Source: Cunninghamella blakesleeana (Eukaryota; Mucoromycota; Mucoromycetes; Mucorales; Cunninghamellaceae). Taken from it: a stretch of 64,000 bases of DNA. Made by a program: the position numbers and the translations under genes. Position 1 is the first letter of the stretch; the number at the start of each line of letters is the position of its first letter. The notes under the pieces are model-generated. The model worked only from the letters and a program-made list of their open reading frames with translations. It was not told the origin of the DNA and did not search any database. The DNA is taken from assembly GCA_017871115.1 (NCBI GenBank), contig JAFCIZ010000006.1, forward strand, positions 124,001-188,000. The letters run 5' to 3'. Shown here piece after piece: positions 10,331 through 23,084 of this stretch.

Positions 10331-12113
10331 TTAATCACTAACAGTTACAAACTGACCATATAGTTTTCTAATATTCTCATTGACCTGCAATGTTTTAAAA
10401 ACGGTTGAAATGCCATTGGCATCAAATTTGTTGATGTTGTAAACTTTGGAAGCTTGGTATTCTAATTCAAATTTTACACGTCCTTTTTTGTTTGCTTTTT
10501 CTAAATCTACATAGTATTGTTCCCAATCAAGAATAGTACCCAATGATGCACTAAAAAATAAAATAAAATAAAAAAATTCAAAAATCAAAAAGTTAGTATT
10601 ATTATATTTATTATTTGAATGCATTTTTTTTTTATTTTATTTCAAATATGTATGTATTTTATTTTATTTTATTTTATTTTTTACTTTTTAGTATTGCTTG
10701 TAGCATAATGGTATACACGTATAGCTGGATTATTTACAGGAATTAAAGAGGGAGCGTTAAATAACATAGTTGCCACTTTACCAATTTTATGATCTTGTAA
10801 ATTATCACCATCATCAAGAGCAGAGATATGTTTAAAAGATTTCCCATGTCCTACGACAGCTGTTAACATATCGTCTATTAAAAAAAAAAAGGATAAACTT
10901 ATGAATACGAGTTTTTTTTTAAATAAAGTAAAAATAAAAAAAAATAGTAATCACTTACTATTGGTATGTCCCGTGAAATGGCCTGCAATAATACTACCAT
11001 ACTGACCAATTAATTGATAATATTGTTTATGGCATTCGGATCTGAATAAAAGAGAATCATCATCATCATTTGGAGGAATATGGCCCATAACATATACTTT
11101 TTTCTTTTCTTTTTTGGCTTTTTCTAAACTTTGCTTCATCCATTTTAGCTGTTTAGCACCAGGACTATTAGAGTTATCACAATCTTCGACATCGCTATTT
11201 TTATTATAAAAATACATAGAGTTGGTATTAATAATTTGTAATCCAGGTACAACATCTTGGGTAAAATAACCATCTGTTTGGAAATTATCGTTCAAATTCA
11301 AGTGTAGTGGCTGCCATATTTCTTTTAATTTTTTATAAATTTTATCTTTGGTAGATACATCATTATGTTCAAACATATCATTATTGCCTATAGTTGGAAC
11401 CTTTATAATTAAAAAAGAAGAGACAGAAAATAATAATAATAATAATAATAATAATATAAAATAATAAGAAATCCAGTTCTTTACTTTTTAATTCCTTAAT
11501 TTTTTTTAATATTAATTTTTTTTTTTGTATTACCAAAGGAATTGTAGACATATCATAAGTTTTTTGGAAATAATTAATAACCATTTTATGTTCGTCTAAT
11601 ACATCTTTGTCCGTTCTTGGTAAATCATCGTCTCTATCATGACGAGCAGTATCACCAGTATAAATTATAAAATCGATATCTTGTAATTGATTTTTCATAA
11701 AAGCAAACGAAGCATCTACTAACGGTATAGGGCTATCACAATCCGTTGACAAGGCTCCATATTTTCCTGCCGTATTCTTTTTCTTCTTTTTATTTTTTCT
11801 ATGACAGAGTTTTCCTGGATCTGACCCTTCTACATAATATGGATCCAAATGAATATCTAAAGACATAAGTAAATAATTATAAAAATAAGTAAAAAATAAA
11901 AATCAATTAGTAAATTTTGTCATATTTTATCTATCGGCTTAATTTTTTTTAATATATATATTAAGTACCTGTAAGATGCAAAAATTTACCAGTAAGTGGT
12001 TTATCACCTCTTCTTGTTAGTAACATCACACTGTTGTCTTGTTGATCATTTAATGGTAAACCAACGACGGTAATAATACTTATACTAATAGATATTAATG
12101 TTGTCAGCCTCAT
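10331..12113 (-). CDS. PPN1: Endopolyphosphatase of the metallophosphoesterase superfamily (5 exons)
   Basis: Exons 12113-11969, 11856-11534, 11400-10959, 10874-10685 and 10550-10331 close in frame as 439 aa. Metal-binding motifs of a calcineurin-like phosphoesterase are present in order: D49-x-H51 in HLTDIHLDPYY, G116-D117 in YTGDTARHD, GNND at 161-164, a GHIPP block, and GHFTGHTN near residues 296-303. The GNND variant (instead of GNHD) and the DIHLDPYY block are typical of endopolyphosphatase Ppn1 and related acid sphingomyelinase-like enzymes. Residues 4-18 form a hydrophobic leader or membrane anchor, so the enzyme should reach the vacuole or cell exterior and cut inorganic polyphosphate chains internally. 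It is shorter than yeast Ppn1 (674 aa). An acid-sphingomyelinase-like activity is the main alternative. Confidence 0.82.
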
Positions 12114-12716
12114 AATTATCTTTATTTTATTAATATTTAATAATAGCAGTAATAATAATAATAATAAAAATAAAAAATAAAATAATAAAAGAGAAAGAAA
12201 GAATAATTAATTGGATAACTTGATTATTATTCTTTTAATATATTTGTACATTTTTTTTGTATAATGATTTTAAAAGAGTCTAAATTAACTTTACACAAAC
12301 CTTATCACGGAGCCTTAAAAGTGAAAACCACAAATATTTACTATTTAACTGAAGCGCTGATTATATAAATATTGAAGCATCTAAATAAATAAATAAATAT
12401 ATATATATGTATATATATATATATACATAATTATAAAACTACTAATTACTGATCATTAAACACTATAAATGAATCATTCATCATCTATAGTAATATTGAA
12501 CTCATTGGTAGAATAAAGAAATAAGATTATATGGAGTAATTAGAATTTTATTGTGTAAAATGGGTGTTAATTTCAAATTCCGTGTTTGGTAAGTCGTTAT
12601 TAGCATTCCAATCGCTTTTCCTTTTTTCCTTTCTTTTCCTTTTTTTTAAAATATATATTATATATATATTGATATATCAGTTTAAAATATACATAAGATA
12701 ATTTTTATTAATATTA
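12114..12716. other. Spacer between PPN1 start and the Zn(2)Cys6 gene stop
   Basis: Holds the PPN1 promoter (12114 upward) and the 3' end of the next minus-strand gene. (TA)n runs occur at about 12398-12425 and 12650-12671. No gene is seen. Confidence 0.4.
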
Positions 12717-15700
12717 TTATGAAAGAGGATGAGTGCTATTACTATTAGGATGATGATGATGATGTTGTTGTTGTTGATTATTATTATTTCGTTGTTGATG
12801 ATCATAATTTAAGGATCTTGCCCATTCATCGGTAACTGAAATTAATTCAAAAGTATAATCAGCTGGTTCGATACTTGATTGCTTAGTTAGCATGGCTGAA
12901 TGAGGATTGATTGAAGTTGTACTAATAGGGGGTAAACCGAATGACGATCGTGATGAACTAGAAGATGAATTGACCTGTAATGGCAGCATGATTGGTATAG
13001 ATGTTTTCATAGCGCTGGTAGCCGAATGAGGAAGGACATGTGATAAGGAGTTCTTGTCGTTGTACATAGATGGTACAATGTGTCCCCCAAAATAAGTGGA
13101 TGGTGATGGTCCCTGTTGATGATGATGAGGATGATGAATATTATTATTAAAGGTATCTAAATCATGATCTCCACCTACAACTCCTGTTGCTGAGACTACT
13201 GCTGCCGCTGCCGCTGCCATATTTGCATCCATTGTTTGGTCCATAAATAATGATGAAGGCGATAAATTATTATTATTATTATGATTATGAAGTGATGGTG
13301 ATGTTGATAAAGTGAGTACAATATCTATTAAATGTGAAAATCTTTGTATGTCTTGAGCAGAAATATTTTGTAAACATTGTCGAATATCTATTAATCCTTG
13401 TCTAAATAATGTTGCAATCATATTATTTTCATTGCCGCCTTCATCGACAGTGGTATTATTATTATTATTATTATTTATGTTGTTATTATTGTGATTGTTT
13501 TTATTATCGTGAATGTTTAATTTTTTCATGGCATGATAATTTAAAATAGCTGAAGTGCAAAATAAGCCAGAAAAGGCAGTTAATGTCATTGATATTCTAC
13601 TTGAAGCCTGTTGTAAAGTTAATGACACTAACTGTGATATTGTTCGTATTAAATACTGTTCTCTATCCGTTATAACATGATATTGACAGCATAGATGTAA
13701 AGACAGTTCCAATACAAAGGATAATAAATTTAAATTGATAACAGTCCAATGACAATTTTGATATAGCATTGATGAGGAAGATGAGGAATTATGATGATTT
13801 GTATTTTTATGGTGCTTGTTATTGTTATTATTATTATCCATATTGTTGAAGGAGTTCTGTTGTTGCTTTAAATTATCCTCATACCAAGTAAGATGTAAAG
13901 GCAATTTATCTCTCCAACGTTTAATTTCGTTTAGAAAAACTAATACTTGTTGTTCATCTTCTAGAGAATTCATAAATAATTTGGACGCTGACGATGATGA
14001 TGTATTAATAGAATGATGACTATTAGATGTTGAAGAGGTAGATGATGATGATATAGGTGGAGTTGTTAAATGTGCTGTAGTTGAGGATGGTGCTGGTGAC
14101 GATGGGAAAGGATGCTGCTGATGAGCTTGTGTAAAAAATACAACTACTTTTTCTAATATAATTACTAATTGACATAAATGAGATAAAGCAGCCACGGCCA
14201 TCCTTTCTTCATCATTATCTTCAGGTAAAGGCGTAGGTAAATTTAATGTAATTACACGATAAGATAGCATAGAAGGCCTTTCCATAAAACAGCTTTGTAA
14301 TTGATCCATTACATAGCAAGCCCATAATACCCTTTTCCTTATTTCTACATCAAATTGTGACATTTCATTGCTATAGTAATTTGGTTTATATAATCCTAAA
14401 GATAAAGACATTCTAACAGCCATACCACAATACATCCAGCATCTACTTGAGTGAGTACCATCATCATAAGATGTAAGATAAAGTAATGCAATAACGGTGC
14501 TCATACGTGGAGTGTCTAAAAAATCATCTACTAGTTGTCTTGCTCGGTAATAAAATGTTTTACTTTGATGTACCCATAGTGGATCATAGAGTGAAGCATG
14601 TGCATACATAATATTTAATAATAATGGTGTGATTAAAGGTCCTTTCATTTTCAATTGATCATAAAATAATCGACTTGATATAGTCGGTAAAAGATAATGG
14701 CAATGTGAAAAAAAACGATCTATAAGCTGCTCTTGTATAGCACGACTTGGCATTTCTAGTGCTACTGAATAATTAACTGGTGGATAAGCTTCAGGTGTCC
14801 ATCTAATAAATTCTCCATAACTTTTCCATGGTGTTATGTTATTGCTATTGTTTTTATCTAATGATGACGATGATGGTGAAGAGGAAGAATGGTTCATACT
14901 TTGATTGATGATCATATTTACCATTTTATTTGCTTGATCTTGATCTTGCTGTTGCTGTTGTTGTTGTTGATTTAGCGTTAGCTTTGTTAACCCATCTGTA
15001 AGCTGTTCTATTAATTTATCCGTGCGATTAAAAGGTGGCTGTTTTTGCTGTGAGCCATTGCAATTATTATTTTGATCAATACCCATTAATAATTTTGAAT
15101 GGTTAGAAAACAAATAGTCATCTGGTTCTTGTTTTGTTTGTTCAACTACATCCATAGCTTCATGGTCATTATTATTGCTGTTTGTTACCGTATTTGTTGT
15201 TAAGGTTGCGTCCAGTCGAATATAAGATTCATCATTATTTTTAATATAATAGCACTTACGACGTCGTGCTAGTAAAAATATAATTAAATACATTTTATTT
15301 TACATTAACGATGTACTCCAAATTTTGTTTTTAGTAATTTTTACTATATTAGCTCTCTTTACCTTTGCATTGCATACATGCTTGTTTGCCGTCGCACTAT
15401 TAATATTTTTATATATATAAAAAAAAATCAAGTAAAAAAAAAAAAGAAAAAGGTGAGTTAATATTCATAAAGTTGCATAGTATAATATAAACATAAAGTT
15501 TTTTTTTTTCTTTTTTTTTTTTCTAAGTTTGTACTTTTATTTTTTTCATTCTACAAGGTTGACATGCTCTTCCGCCTTGAAGTCGCTTGTGCCGACTATC
15601 ATCTAAAATAGCATTTTTTTTAAAAAAAATATACAGGTTATTAATAAGGACAGTAGTAACAATAGCAATAATAAATATGTTGCAATATAATATATTAACT

Positions 15701-15787
15701 ATAAAATCAGTAAAATTATACTATTATAGTTAAAACTTTTACATATATAATAATACCTCTTATTGGTAACTCTAGAGTGGCAAACAT
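12717..15787 (-). CDS. Zn(2)Cys6 fungal-specific transcription factor (4 exons)
   Basis: Exons 15787-15757, 15602-15535, 15396-15363 and 15268-12717 close in frame as 894 aa. The DNA-binding domain is split over exons 2-4 and has six zinc ligands at C24, C27, C34, C40, C43 and C50 (spacing C-x2-C-x6-C-x5-C-x2-C-x6-C), the Gal4-type binuclear cluster, followed by a basic ARRRK. A fungal-specific transcription factor middle domain follows (about residues 195-430), with the conserved MAVRMSLSLGLY and RKRVLWACYVMDQ segments. The rest contains long Asn, Ser, His and Gln runs. It is expected to be a nuclear activator, but the target genes are unknown. The 31-nt first exon (MFATLELPIR) was chosen because it gives a GT donor and the phase needed to enter exon 2; it is the least certain part. 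Confidence 0.88.
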
Positions 15788-16682
15788 TTCATTATATAAT
15801 ATTGGCTTATAAGTTTATAAATATAAAAAACCAAGAATATTAAAAAATAAACAACTATATATGCTGTGATATTTATATGTAACCTAAATATAATATAAAA
15901 GGATATATATAATCAATAATAATAAAATATATAGAAAAGTGAAAAAAAAGGTAAAGAAAAAGAAAACTTTAAAAAAAAAAGCTTCCCCATTTTAAAAAAA
16001 AGGGCTGAGATTAAAAATTTCCAATTGTTGGTAGGCTGGCCCCAATTTTTTTCAATAAAAAAAAAATAAAGTGTATACACCTGATCAATCTAAACTTTAG
16101 CACTGCCTTTTATTTTAATATATTTATTTTTTATGAAAACTAGTTGTATTATATTCAACCATTATCATTATTTGATACATTATATATCCTAATTTTTTAG
16201 AATAGTAAATTTTACATAATTCATTATTTTACCAGTTCGTAAGTAAATACTAAACAATGTATAAGGGCTATCTTTTTATTTTTTATTTTTTACTTTTGCA
16301 TATATTTTGATTTTGTACAACATAATCAATTTTATTTCAGTTTTTTTTATCAGTCTATAGATGTATATTAAGTTATAATATATATAAACCTCATTCATCT
16401 ACAGATATTCATTTATATTATTTAATATTTTCTAAGAAAATCATGTTTCATTTATTCTGAATTAACATTAAAAAGTATAATTTATTACGTACTCTATTTC
16501 AATACCTGTAATAGTTCATATTTGATATATTTTTAATTACATATGATTGTTTTTATATTGAAAAATTATTTTATTAAAAATTATTATGTATATAATGCCA
16601 ACAATCTACTGAATACATTAAAAAAGTATAAAAAATATACAACTTAAACCGAATAATTTTGAAAATAAAATAAAAAATAAAA
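15788..16682. other. Spacer between the Zn(2)Cys6 gene start and the ABCC stop
   Basis: Contains the promoter of the Zn(2)Cys6 gene. A patch at 15980-16110 is less AT-rich than its surroundings but not coding. No RNA gene is recognised. Confidence 0.4.
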
Positions 16683-17207
16683 TCATGCCATGTATTTGGA
16701 AGTAGCTATAGTTAAAAGGTCGTTATATATACCACTTTTTTCACACATTGTTTTAAAGTACCCATATTCTTTTATCATCAATTGATAAGGAGTATCAAAT
16801 TCGACAACTTTTCCTTGGTCTAATACAAGTACACGATCATAATCAATAATGGTATTCAGCTATCAAGGATAATAACATAATAAATAAAAAATAAAAAATA
16901 GAAGTTTAAATTGTTATTAAAAAAATATTAATAATAAAAAATTAAACAAATACTTACTCTATGAGCCACAGTAAGTAAAGTGCTATCGCGAAATTCTGAC
17001 CGAATAGTATTTTGAATACGCTGATCAGTATCAGCATCAACACTTGATGTAGCTTCATCTAAAATAATTAAAGCTGATTTTTTTATGAGAGCTCTAGCTA
17101 GAGCAATGAGTTGCTTTTGACCTTGACTATATAATGTGAACGATAGTTAAAAAATAATAATAAATAAATATATTTATTTGGTATATAATTATTTTTTTAT
17201 TCATATT

Positions 17208-17268
<61 letters not shown>

Positions 17269-20200
17269 ATGTTACCTAAAGTTATTTCCATTTTCGGAAA
17301 CAGTTGATTCAAGAGTGACATAGGTATGTGATGAAAAATTACTACTACTATCTGTACTATTATTTGTGTTGACCAAATGAGAACGTTTCAGTGCTAACCA
17401 TAATGTAGCATCATCATATTGATGAAATGGATCTAAATTAGATCTAATTGTGCCAGAAAATAAAACAGGGTCTTGAGGTATAATTGTTAAATGAGATCTC
17501 AAATCTTGTAAAGAGAGTCGGCAAATATCCACATCATCAATAAGAATGGTACCTTCAATGGAAGACATGAATCTAAAAAATGCATGAACCAATGAACTTT
17601 TCCCACTACCTGTTTTACCAACGATGCCAATTTTTTCACCTGTTTTAATTTGAAAAGAAATGTCATGAAGTACAGGGGGTAATTCGGGTGCATATCTTAC
17701 AGTTAGATTTTTGACATTGACATTACCGTGACAAGGTGGCCACTGAGAAGAAGAAGGGAAATAGATGAGTTGCTGTTCATTATTATTATCAATATTATTT
17801 GATGATTGTAACGCCAATGGTGCTTTATTTTCTGATTCAATTGTATTTATATATTCTTCAATTCTTTCCAAAGATACAAAGTTTATTTCACATGTTCCAC
17901 AGCGACGTACAATCCAAAGCATATGGCGAGTAAAAATAAGTGTATAGGCTAATGATAATGCTGCAAGTCCGACATCAACTGAAGATGATTTTGCAAAGAT
18001 GAATAAAATACCAGTAAAAAATCCAACCAATCCACCAAGTAATTCTATACGAGCTTGAAGCCATCGATTACAAGACCACATCCAATAAAAGCTTTTGTTA
18101 TTACAATCTATTTTTTTAAAAAGGTCACTGTTAAACTGCTTTATAGCACCAAAAGCGCGAATCGTAGTTACCCCATGTATCGTTTCACTTAATTGAACAT
18201 AGATAGGCGTTTTACTAACAGAATTAAGACGCTTTAAATTGCGGGAGGTACGAATATAATAACGTCCAATGAACCAAAAAATGATGGCAAGTACTGCAGC
18301 AAATATAATAAATAATGGTGTCATGATGGCTACTAATAGAACGATAAATATACAGATAATCATACTGTATGACAATAATAATAACTCTACTATAATAGAT
18401 TGATCCAATGTTTCCGTATCTGATGAGAAGCGGTTCATAATACGCCCCAATGGTGTTGTATCAAAAAAACGAACTGTAGCATCTAATATACTATCTAATA
18501 ACTTTTGATGATAGCTTCTTGATGCACGTATTGATCCAATAAATGTAAAAATTAATCTTAATACCATAAGTATTATAGTAGCCACACCAATTGCAAAATA
18601 AACACCAACATAATAACTAGCATTGATGGTATTAGTATTAATAGTAGTATCTTTTGATTTCAATTGATAGTAATAATAGTCACTACCCTTGTATGCTGAT
18701 ACCCACAATTTAATCCAGTAATCTTGGCCAAATATTAAGCACTGAGAGCCACAAGAGCTAATTATGACAACTATCCAAAAGATGTATCCACCAGTAGCTT
18801 TCATATAAGATTGATAAATTGAATACTGTACATTACCTTCTTCTCTATTCTCGTCATTTATTAATTTTACTTGATTACTATCGTTTTCTTTTGCTATTTC
18901 TGCACTGAGAGGGATTATTGGTATTGGTTCAATTTCTAATTCTGACTCATTTTCAACACATAAACGATAATTTTCTTTATCCAAAACACCCGAACGAATA
19001 ACATCATTAGGTGCTCCATCTGATAAAACTTGTCCATCTTTTAAATATACAATATAATCTGCCCCTTGTATACAAAGTCCAACATGATTTGTCACTAAAA
19101 TGACGGTTTTATTTTTCATATATTCCCCCATTAAACAGTGTTGATAAATATGTTTAGCTGTATAAGTATCTACAGCACTAAGGCAATCATCAAGAATAAT
19201 AATATGAGCTTGAGAATAAATTGCTCTAGCAATAGCCACTCTATATTATCGTTATTTATGCAGTTAAAAAAATAAGAGTAAGAATTAATTATAAACTTTT
19301 CACGATATTAATTACCTATATATATGTGTGTATAGTGAAAATAAATTACCTTTGTTTTTGCCCGCCTGATAAATTAATTCCTTTTTCACCAATTTCCGTA
19401 GAATCACCATCTTTTAAAATCTTCAAATCGCCAGTTAAGGCAGCCATATATAAAATTTTATTGTAACGTTCAGCATCATAAGGTTGACCAAATAAGATAT
19501 TTTCTTTGATTGTCTTGTTTTGAATCCAGGAAGTTTGAGCCACATATGCAACATTAAAAATTGTAGCATTAGTTGATTTATTATTAGTCAATGATTTTCT
19601 TGGTAAAATAGCTCTACCTGACAAGCAATAAGTTTCTCCAAGTAAACTTGCTATTAATGTTGACTTTCCTAAAAAAAATAAAAAAGAGAATAAAAATATG
19701 TAAATATTAAACAAATAAGATAAACATAAATTGGATTGTATATATTTATATACTTTTTTTTTATCCTATCATATGTTATATCTTTCTTTATACAAGTAAA
19801 TTCTACTATTTCTTAATTACTTGACCCTGTTGGTCCACAAATAATAGAAAATTTATTTAATGGGAAAGAGATATTTAAGTTTTGAATATGAGGGTTAGAA
19901 ATAACATTGTTGCGATAATCCATTGTAGGTTTCACCCAACTAAAGCTTGCATTGTCTACAAAACCAACAAATTTTGTTGCTGTTGCTGATTTTTTTACTG
20001 ATGTTATTGCTGGAGTGGTATTAGTGTTTAGAGCAGAATCTTGTGGATTATCGACTTCATCATTATCATTACCATCATCATCATAATTGTTGTGATTTAT
20101 ATCAACTTCTTCTTCATTTAAAAGTCGTTCAAGACGACGCAGCGAAACCATAGCTTGAATATTATTGGAGATAATGAGTGGTAATTCTTCAAAAACGCCT

Positions 20201-22509
20201 TTTAGTATATTAAATAAAGCAATAGCAGTAAATGCTGTTGACGCTGTAAGTGTATTTGCCCCAGTATAAACGTAAAATACAACCAAAATAATTAGAATAG
20301 GTATAAACTCACTAGAGCTTCTCAATAGTATCGCCTTAAAAAATCTAGATTTTTTTGCTTTTAATTCATGATCTCTCGCCGTTAGGACTTTTTTTCTAAA
20401 TTCTTCTTCCCAAGCAAAAAATTTGATGATTCGAATACCGTTCAAGAGTTCATTGATTAACTTAATTCTTTTATCTGTAAATCCCATACATTTTTGATGA
20501 ATTTTTCGATATTGTAAAATGAGATAAAATAATACAAATTGAGAAAGTACCATGACTAAAACACCATATAATGCAGATAAACCTAGTAGTTTATATAAAA
20601 ATAGTATGCAAAAGATTGCTTGAACTGGTAAACTATAAATATAATATAACTATCGAAAAAAAAGTTAATAATAAATAGTAATATTAATATTATAAACATT
20701 ATTATTATTTTTAATTTAATCGTTAGTGTACGTATATATTTTGATAGACTTACAGATGCCATTGCTTCATTTACTTTTTGGGCATCTACAGATACTAAAT
20801 TATTCGCGTTTTCCTTGATTTCTGAGCTTTTTTCAATAAAACCATCATTTGTATTTAAATCATCACGACGTCTTAAAGATTTCCCATAAACTTCGCTAAT
20901 AAATATAGCTTGAATACGAATACTTAAATGACGACCAATGTGAGAACTTTGTAGTGCAGAAAGAGATTCAACGATAGTTGAGATAAATAACCCACAAACA
21001 AATAAAAATGCATTACTAATAGTATATGTTTTACTTGTTGTTGTCGTTGCTGTTTCTGTTTCTGTATATAATGCTGTATCTGTATGTTCAAGGTACTGAA
21101 TGATTTCATTAAGACAATACGGAGGTCCGAATATAGAAATTGACCAAATCATACTGTATAAAAATTGAATCAAAAGCGGCCACCGAAATGTGCATAATAA
21201 AGTGTATATTATTTTTTTTTTCCTTGATTTTTTTTTCTTTATTGTAAGCTGATAATACGTTTGTAGTAAGATTTTCTTTTGGTAAATCTGATAAATCTTC
21301 GTCATTTAAAGTAGTTTTCCACCCTTTTTTCATAATATCATTTACCCAAGTAAACATGAATTTTGAATATATACTGGCATACTCTTCAGTAAATACTTTT
21401 TTTCTCTAACATTAGAAAGTAAAGAAAAGGTGCAGTAAGTTAGTTTTTTTTTTAATAATATCATCATTTTTTATTTTTATTCTTACAAAAGTGGTAAATT
21501 CAGTTGTATTTGTATAAGGAGGTTCATTAATTATAACGATCAATGAAAATAAGGTGAGGCAGGTTGAAATAATACTAAAAAGGTAACCGGTAGAAGCCAA
21601 TATATTAAGTTCAAGTACAATATAATAAGATCGGATATCAAGTAGATAAAGTATGAAAACAATAAAACTTGTTATATTTAAATGTTTTATCAACAATTTT
21701 GATAACTTCACGTTTCTGCAGAGACCTAACATTATCGAACCTATCAAACTATAAATCTATAAAAAGATTTATAAGTATGTATAATAGTATTTTAGTCAAT
21801 AATTTAACTGATGTATGTCAAGATATATGCTCCTATTTCCATTTCCATTTCCCTTTCTATATATATCTTTACCCAATATAGGAGTCGAGTACTACAATTT
21901 AATAACATAAGTGTAGTTTGTGTGCCTTCCACCAAGTGATTCCATTGATAAAGATCATTACAAATATCATATAATAAGATAGAGCAAAGTATACATTGAA
22001 TAATGCAAATAAAGAACCTTATCCAAATGTACTGAGACCAAAATAAATGTCGTTTATAATTTTTTTGATCTTTTTTTTGTTGAGGGAATATTTTTTCTTG
22101 TATCTTTGGTTCAAGTGTTTCTTCATATTGCTGATCCTGTTTTAATGTTGATGAACGTTTATTTTTAAAAAATAATACCGCAAATATTAATAATGGAATA
22201 AACAATAAAATAAAAAGTAAAATACTATTGATAACTCTGTAGAATAAATAAATAAAATACAAGAGAAAGAGATGTGGTTGTAAAAAAAAAAAAAAAAGAG
22301 AGAGATTATGAAGAGGTTAAATTTTTATTAATTCAAAGATTATATTATTCCCGTTCATATTTTACTTACAAAAAGTGAAAACAAGGTGAAAAATCGCTCT
22401 CTTCCCAAACAACCTAAATATAATTCGATTGGTCAATTTTAACAGTATATGCAGATAAACATTATTTATATATGCATAGATCTACCTTTATATTACAAAA
22501 GCGATCCAT
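16683..22509 (-). CDS. ABCC (MRP/YCF1-type) ABC transporter, 10 exons, with a frameshift in a poly(A) run
   Basis: Exons: 22509-22486, 22413-22370, 22236-21873, 21756-21487, 21405-20754, 20649-19821, 19668-19350, 19240-17276, 17126-16958 and 16859-16683. With one base removed this gives about 1603 aa. Order: N-terminus with SDFSPCF, hydrophobic TMD0, TMD1 ([18 protein letters not shown]), NBD1 ([42 protein letters not shown]), TMD2, then NBD2 ([38 protein letters not shown]). This is the full-length ABCC layout for ATP-driven export of conjugates or drugs at the vacuolar or plasma membrane. Two oddities: the frame shifts by one base inside exon 5 near A-runs (minus-strand reading of 21208-21237), and the exon 6/7 splice changes the NBD1 Walker A from GSGKS to GSRKS. 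The substrate is unknown. Start exon MDRFCNIK fits splice phase and family. Confidence 0.85.
17211..17270. repeat. Compound (AT)n(GT)n microsatellite in an ABCC intron
   Basis: About 32 bp of AT repeats run into about 24 bp of GT repeats, lying within the intron between exons 8 and 9 and ending about 8 bp from the 5' splice site of exon 8 (minus strand). Length variation here could affect splicing. Confidence 0.85.
21207..21237 (-). other. Homopolymer-linked frameshift site in the ABCC exon 5
   Basis: On the minus strand a run of nine A, then TCAAGG, then a run of ten A. The upstream frame (ending SAYNKE) and the downstream frame (starting YTLLCTFRW) both match ABCC but are offset by one base. 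Removing one A from either run restores the frame. No intron of normal length with GT...AG boundaries can bridge it. Confidence 0.75.
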
Positions 22510-23084
22510 TTAAATACAGGGATAGAAACAGAGAAAAAAGAAGGATATAGTTTAAAAAAAATTAAAATTTTTAAAAAAGAGTAAAAGTAAAAGAAAAAGA
22601 AAAAGTAAAAGAAAAAGTAAAAGAAAAGAAAAAAGAAAAAGAAAAAGAAAACAGTCTTTATTTTACCCTCATTCTCGTTATTTTATGCAAGAAATCAAGG
22701 GGGAATAAAAGATGGCATTTATGCAACTCTCATTTTCAATGCCTATCCTATCTAGGTATATGAAAGTAGTAGTTTAGATTGAGAGTTTGAACTTTTTTTA
22801 AAAAAAAATTTATGAGCTTATTGTAAAATAATTATTAATGGCTAATATATATAAGGAAACTAAAATAAATAAAATAAAATAAAATAAAATAAACATAAGG
22901 TTTAATGTAAGGGAATCAATGGGTATAAATAAATCATTACATAAAACAAATAAGTAAATTATAATAACAGTAAAACATACATCATAATTAAATAAATAAA
23001 CAAAAACATAAATTATATAAAATTATATATATATATATATAGATAGATAGATAGATATAGAGTTAAAAGGAGAGTAATGGACCT
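22510..23084. promoter_or_regulatory. ABCC promoter region with a purine tract
   Basis: Upstream of the ABCC start. From about 22568 to 22652 the plus strand is an A/G-only tract built of AAAAGT and AAAAGA units, which on the gene's strand is a CT-rich block 60-140 bp before the start codon. A (TA)n(GATA)n run lies at about 23024-23057, next to the stop of the neighbouring gene. Confidence 0.5.

Noticed and set aside
21228..21258. A 22-nt GT...AG intron that would repair the ABCC frame
   Set aside because: Far too short for spliceosomal splicing and would remove a family-typical segment.
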